A DNA stretch of 7,834 nucleotides from Gemmatimonadaceae bacterium (GTDB taxonomy: Bacteria; Gemmatimonadota; Gemmatimonadetes; Gemmatimonadales; Gemmatimonadaceae). The DNA is taken from the NCBI GenBank assembly GCA_013813605.1, contig JACCRL010000104.1:1-7834 (forward strand), read 5' to 3'. Of this stretch, positions 4,730 through 7,834 are shown piece by piece. The number at the start of each line of letters is the position of its first letter. The stretch's first letter is position 1. Made by a program: the position numbers and the translations under genes. A model generated the notes under the pieces. The model was given only the letters and a program-made list of their open reading frames with translations. It ran no database searches and was not told where the DNA came from.

Positions 4730-7504
4730 ATGATAAAAACGCCCGATACCGAGGAGCTGCCGGCGCAGTACGACGCGCGGCAGACTGAGAGCGCCATCTA
4801 CCAGCGGTGGCTCGACGCGGACCTGTTTGCGGCGAGAGACTCCCGTAGCGCGCGCGTTGGCGGAGACAGGGAGCCGTTTGTCATCGTCATGCCTCCGCCG
4901 AACGTAACGGCCGTGCTGCACATGGGGCACGGTCTCAACAACACGGTTCAGGACGTAATCGTCCGCTGGCGCCGTATGCGCGGCGACGAGGCGCTCTGGA
5001 TACCGGGCACCGATCACGCGGGCATCGCCACACAGAACGTGATCGAGAAGCAACTGGCCGCGGAAGGCAGCACACGCTTCGATCTCGGTCGCGAGGCTTT
5101 CGTCGAGCGAACGGCTTCATTCGTCGCCGAGACGGGTAACGAGATACTTCGCCAGCTGCGATCGATCGGTGCGTCGTGCGACTGGAACCGCACCGCGTAT
5201 ACGTTGTCGCCGGCGCTTTCGCACGCCGTGCGCGAGGCGTTCGTGCAGCTCTACGAGCGCGGCCTCATTTACCGTGGCCACCGCGTTATCCACTGGTGCG
5301 GCCGCTGCATGACATCGCTGAGCGACGAGGAAGCGCAGCACGGAGACGAGGCCGGGAAGCTTTACCACATTGCATATCCGGTGGTCGGTACCAGGCAGGA
5401 AAAGCTGACCGTCGCAACGACGCGGCCCGAAACCATGCTTGGCGACGTTGCGCTCGCGGTGCACCCGGACGACGAGCGGTACCGTGACCTCGTCGGCCAG
5501 ATGGTGCGGTTGCCGATCGCGGAGATCGACATTCCCGTCATCGCCGATGAATACGTTGACCCCGCGTTCGGGACTGGCGTGGTGAAGATCACCCCCGCGC
5601 ACGACCCGAATGATTTCGAGGTCGGCGTGCGGCACAAGCTGTCCATGCCTGTGATCATGGCGCCCGACGGCACGATGGCGAACGGCGCGGATGCCGGATC
5701 GCGCGTGCCTGCCAGTCTCGTCGGCGTCGACCGGTTTGCCGCGCGCGAGCAGATCGTCAGCCTTCTGGAAAAGCTGGGGTCACTCGGCCGTACTGAGCCG
5801 CACGCGCACGCCGTTCGTCATTGCTATCGGTGCGACACCGTTGTCGAGCCGAGGCTGTCCGACCAGTGGTTCGTGAAGATGAAGCCGCTTGCCGAGCCGG
5901 CGCTGGCGGGCGTGCGCGACGGCACGATTCGAATTCTTCCAGAGCGCTGGGAAGCGGTCTACATCAACTGGCTGGAGAACATCCGCGACTGGAACATCTC
6001 GCGGCAGCTGTGGTGGGGACACCGCATTCCGGTCTGGTACTGCGATTCGTGCGGAGAGCAGGTGGTGAGCCGCACCGATGTTTCAGCGTGCACGAAGTGC
6101 GACGGCCCCGTTCGTCAGGACGAGGACGTGCTCGACACCTGGTTCTCGTCCTGGCTCTTCCCGATCTCGACGCTGGGCTGGCCCGACAAGGAATCGCCAT
6201 CGCTGGCGGCGTTCTATCCGACGGATGATCTCGTCACCGCACCCGAGATTCTTTTCTTCTGGGTGTCGCGGATGATCATGGCGGGGTACGCGTTCATGGG
6301 TGCGGCGCCCTTCCATACCGTCTATCTCCACGGCACCGTTCGCGATACCGAGCACGTGAAGATGTCCAAGTCGCTCGGCAACGGCATCGATCCGCTCGAC
6401 GTCGTCGAGGCGTACGGCGCCGATGCGCTGCGCTACACCGTCATTTCCGGAATGGGAATGGGCGCCGATCTGGTGCTCGACCACCGCGATCTGGAGCGCT
6501 CGTTCGCGCCGGGGCGGAACTTCGCCACCAAGCTCTGGAACATCGGGCGCTTCCTGCTCTCGAAGGTCGGCAATGAGACGGTTCAGTCTCCCGACTCGGT
6601 CGCCGACGGCGACCTCGACCTTTCCGACCGCTGGATTCTCGGCCGCCTCGACGCGACGATCGCGGCGTGCGATGCGGCACTTGGCCCGGCCCGACCGGGG
6701 GGCGGCCGCTGGACAGAGGCGGAGCGCTTCTCGGGGCTCCGGCTCAGCGAGTATGCCGAGTCGGCGCGTGCATTCGTCTGGAACGATCTGGCAGACTGGT
6801 ATCTCGAGTCGACCAAGTTCCGCATCGAATCGCCTGGTCCAGGTCGGGACGCCGCGCGCGCAGTCATCGTCCATGTTTTCGATCAGGCACTAAGGCTTCT
6901 GCATCCGATCATGCCGTTCATCACCGAGACGCTGTGGCAGCGCCTGCCAGAGTCTGTTGCCGGCTCGCGCGGGGATTTCATTGCCACCGTCGCATGGCCA
7001 GAGCGATCCTCTTCGTCTCCGGAAAGGGATCGTGAGATTGCTGATTTCGAGATCGTTAAGGAGGCAGTGACTGCGATCAGGCAACTGCGATCCGACTACG
7101 CGATTCCGCCGGGCAAGCCAATTGAAGTCTTTGTGAGTCAAAACCGGAACGCCGCGCTGTTCGGAAAAAACGCTCCGCTCATCGGCCGGCTCACGCGCTC
7201 TTCTACGAGTATGGGCGCGCCCGCTTCAGCTCAGGGCGCAGCGCACCTTCTGCTCAGCGACGGCAGCGAGCTCATCGTGCCGCTCGGCGGCCTCGTCGAC
7301 CTTTCGAAGGAGTGCGGGAAGATTCGCGGCGAGCTCGAGCAGCTCGAGACGCAGCTTCAATCTCTCTCCGGCCGGCTGCGCAATGAGGGCTTCATCAAGC
7401 GCGCGCCGGCGAGCGTCGTCGAAGCTGAGCGGCGCAAGGAAGGCGACTGGCTCAAGCGGCGCGAGCAGCTCGCCGACAAGGTGAAGGCGCTGTGCGGAGG
7501 CTGA
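4730..7504 (+). CDS. valS: Valine--tRNA ligase (ValRS, class I)
   Basis: Complete enzyme of 924 residues, within the bacterial ValRS range, that charges tRNA-Val in the cytoplasm. The class I HIGH signature appears as HMGH (64-67) in PPPNVTAVLHMGHG, and KMSKS is intact at 544-548. The CP1 editing domain, which removes mischarged threonine, spans about 200-340, with ATTRPETMLGD and TGVVKITPAHDPND blocks. Cysteine pairs C190/C193 with C365/C368, and C438/C441 with C454/C457, look like two zinc sites, as described for Thermus ValRS. WFSSWLFP and the FFWVSRMIMAG segment are typical of the catalytic core. The anticodon-binding helical domain follows, and a charged C-terminal coiled coil (about 855-922) is of the kind that contacts tRNA. 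The ATG at 4730 is certain, because TAG at 4727-4729 closes the frame immediately upstream. No Shine-Dalgarno site is present. The 3' end overlaps the next gene by 13 bp. Confidence 0.98.
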   Translation: MIKTPDTEELPAQYDARQTESAIYQRWLDADLFAARDSRSARVGGDREPFVIVMPPPNVTAVLHMGHGLNNTVQDVIVRWRRMRGDEALWIPGTDHAGIATQNVIEKQLAAEGSTRFDLGREAFVERTASFVAETGNEILRQLRSIGASCDWNRTAYTLSPALSHAVREAFVQLYERGLIYRGHRVIHWCGRCMTSLSDEEAQHGDEAGKLYHIAYPVVGTRQEKLTVATTRPETMLGDVALAVHPDDERYRDLVGQMVRLPIAEIDIPVIADEYVDPAFGTGVVKITPAHDPNDFEVGVRHKLSMPVIMAPDGTMANGADAGSRVPASLVGVDRFAAREQIVSLLEKLGSLGRTEPHAHAVRHCYRCDTVVEPRLSDQWFVKMKPLAEPALAGVRDGTIRILPERWEAVYINWLENIRDWNISRQLWWGHRIPVWYCDSCGEQVVSRTDVSACTKCDGPVRQDEDVLDTWFSSWLFPISTLGWPDKESPSLAAFYPTDDLVTAPEILFFWVSRMIMAGYAFMGAAPFHTVYLHGTVRDTEHVKMSKSLGNGIDPLDVVEAYGADALRYTVISGMGMGADLVLDHRDLERSFAPGRNFATKLWNIGRFLLSKVGNETVQSPDSVADGDLDLSDRWILGRLDATIAACDAALGPARPGGGRWTEAERFSGLRLSEYAESARAFVWNDLADWYLESTKFRIESPGPGRDAARAVIVHVFDQALRLLHPIMPFITETLWQRLPESVAGSRGDFIATVAWPERSSSSPERDREIADFEIVKEAVTAIRQLRSDYAIPPGKPIEVFVSQNRNAALFGKNAPLIGRLTRSSTSMGAPASAQGAAHLLLSDGSELIVPLGGLVDLSKECGKIRGELEQLETQLQSLSGRLRNEGFIKRAPASVVEAERRKEGDWLKRREQLADKVKALCGG

Positions 7505-7834
7505 TTGCCGGTGCGCTTATCTTCGCCGGCTGCGCGTCACCGGGAATGCCACCGGGCGGCCCGCCCGATGTCGCCGCACCCGAGCTGATTGCTGTCGCGC
7601 CGGACAGCGCCCGCACGGGCATCTCGCCGAAAGAAGTGATTTTTCGGTTCAACGAGGTCGTAAGCGAACGACCGCCCCAGTACGCGACGCTCTCGGACCT
7701 TTTTATCATCTCGCCGCGCGAGGGAACGCCGCAAGTCTCGTGGGATCGCGACGAGATCGCGGTGCGCCCCCGCCGCGGCTGGCGTCCAAACACTGCTTAC
7801 ACGGTGACGATGCTGCCGGGGCTTTCCGACATCC
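7492..7834 (+). CDS. Lipoprotein with N-terminal bacterial Ig-like domain, 5' part
   Basis: Partial gene, open to the window end (114 full codons). It starts at GTG 7492, inside the last codons of valS in another reading frame, with a GAAGG at 7483-7487 as a possible ribosome binding site. There is no alternative start just upstream. The N-terminus is MRRLIAGALIFAGC, a short signal peptide with lipobox Phe-Ala-Gly-Cys and the acylated Cys at 14. Then comes SPGMPPGGPPDVAAPEL. The 'C ... P x G G P x D x x x P' opening followed by 'P x x A x x G I S P K E V I F R F N E' and 'R P R R G W R P N T A Y T V T' matches the SbsA/Big_5 Ig-like domain lipoproteins common in Bacteroidota and relatives. 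The function of that family is not known; a cell-surface or periplasmic beta-sandwich role is inferred. Overlap with valS suggests cotranscription and possibly translational coupling. Confidence 0.82.
   Translation, partial: MRRLIAGALIFAGCASPGMPPGGPPDVAAPELIAVAPDSARTGISPKEVIFRFNEVVSERPPQYATLSDLFIISPREGTPQVSWDRDEIAVRPRRGWRPNTAYTVTMLPGLSDI

Noticed and set aside
6083..6874. 263-codon open frame on the - strand inside valS
   Set aside because: Antisense shadow of a conserved synthetase. The translation is Arg-rich with no domain signature.
7511..7526. GCGCTTATCTTCGCC, resembling the TARCTT promoter boxes
   Set aside because: It encodes the signal peptide and lipobox of the lipoprotein starting at 7492 (Ala-Leu-Ile-Phe-Ala), so the resemblance is best explained by coding.
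1..7834. CRISPR array, insertion sequence, integrase, toxin-antitoxin or defence genes, tRNA or rRNA
   Set aside because: I found no direct-repeat array, terminal repeats, transposase-like reading frame or structural RNA. Nearly all sequence is taken up by the genes listed.

Overview
The window is a GC-rich stretch of bacterial chromosome, about 60% or more G+C by eye, densely packed with genes and carrying no sign of mobile DNA. The gene mix points to Gemmatimonadota or a close relative: a PPK2-type kinase, a DUF1206 membrane protein, a BON-domain membrane protein with a Trp-Gly-Gln / Gly-Thr-Gly-Arg-Arg-Arg tail, and a lipoprotein opening with a Cys...Gly-Gly-Pro-x-Asp segment. This assignment comes from recalled family resemblance, not from a search.

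Layout, left to right. (1) The C-terminal end of a polyphosphate kinase 2 family protein (+, cut by the window start). (2) A small lipoprotein of unknown function (438-926, +), preceded by a plausible promoter and a 19-bp inverted repeat. (3) A six-helix DUF1206 membrane protein (971-1798, +, TTG start). (4) Threonyl-tRNA synthetase thrS (1803-3719, -), convergent with DUF1206 and only 4 bp away. The two stop codons are the two arms of one palindrome. (5) A 90-bp divergent intergenic region with a perfect extended -10 element reading right. (6) A BON-domain, single-span membrane protein with a very acidic linker (3810-4652, +). (7) A 77-bp intergenic region with small hairpins and a palindrome over a likely valS promoter. 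(8) Valyl-tRNA synthetase valS (4730-7504, +). (9) The start of a lipoprotein with a bacterial Ig-like domain (7492 to beyond the window end, +), overlapping the valS end by 13 bp.

The window is mostly housekeeping and envelope genes. Two aminoacyl-tRNA synthetases, one class II (ThrRS) and one class I (ValRS), flank the BON gene. Both look complete, with all recognisable catalytic and metal-binding residues. The cell-envelope genes are two lipoproteins, DUF1206 and BON. I see no defence system, CRISPR array, insertion sequence, integrase, rRNA or tRNA. The most interesting signals are regulatory: two promoters of matching form (TTRCCC, 17 bp, TARCTT), each overlapped by an inverted repeat; a valS transcript that would be nearly leaderless; and the translational overlap of valS with an envelope lipoprotein gene.
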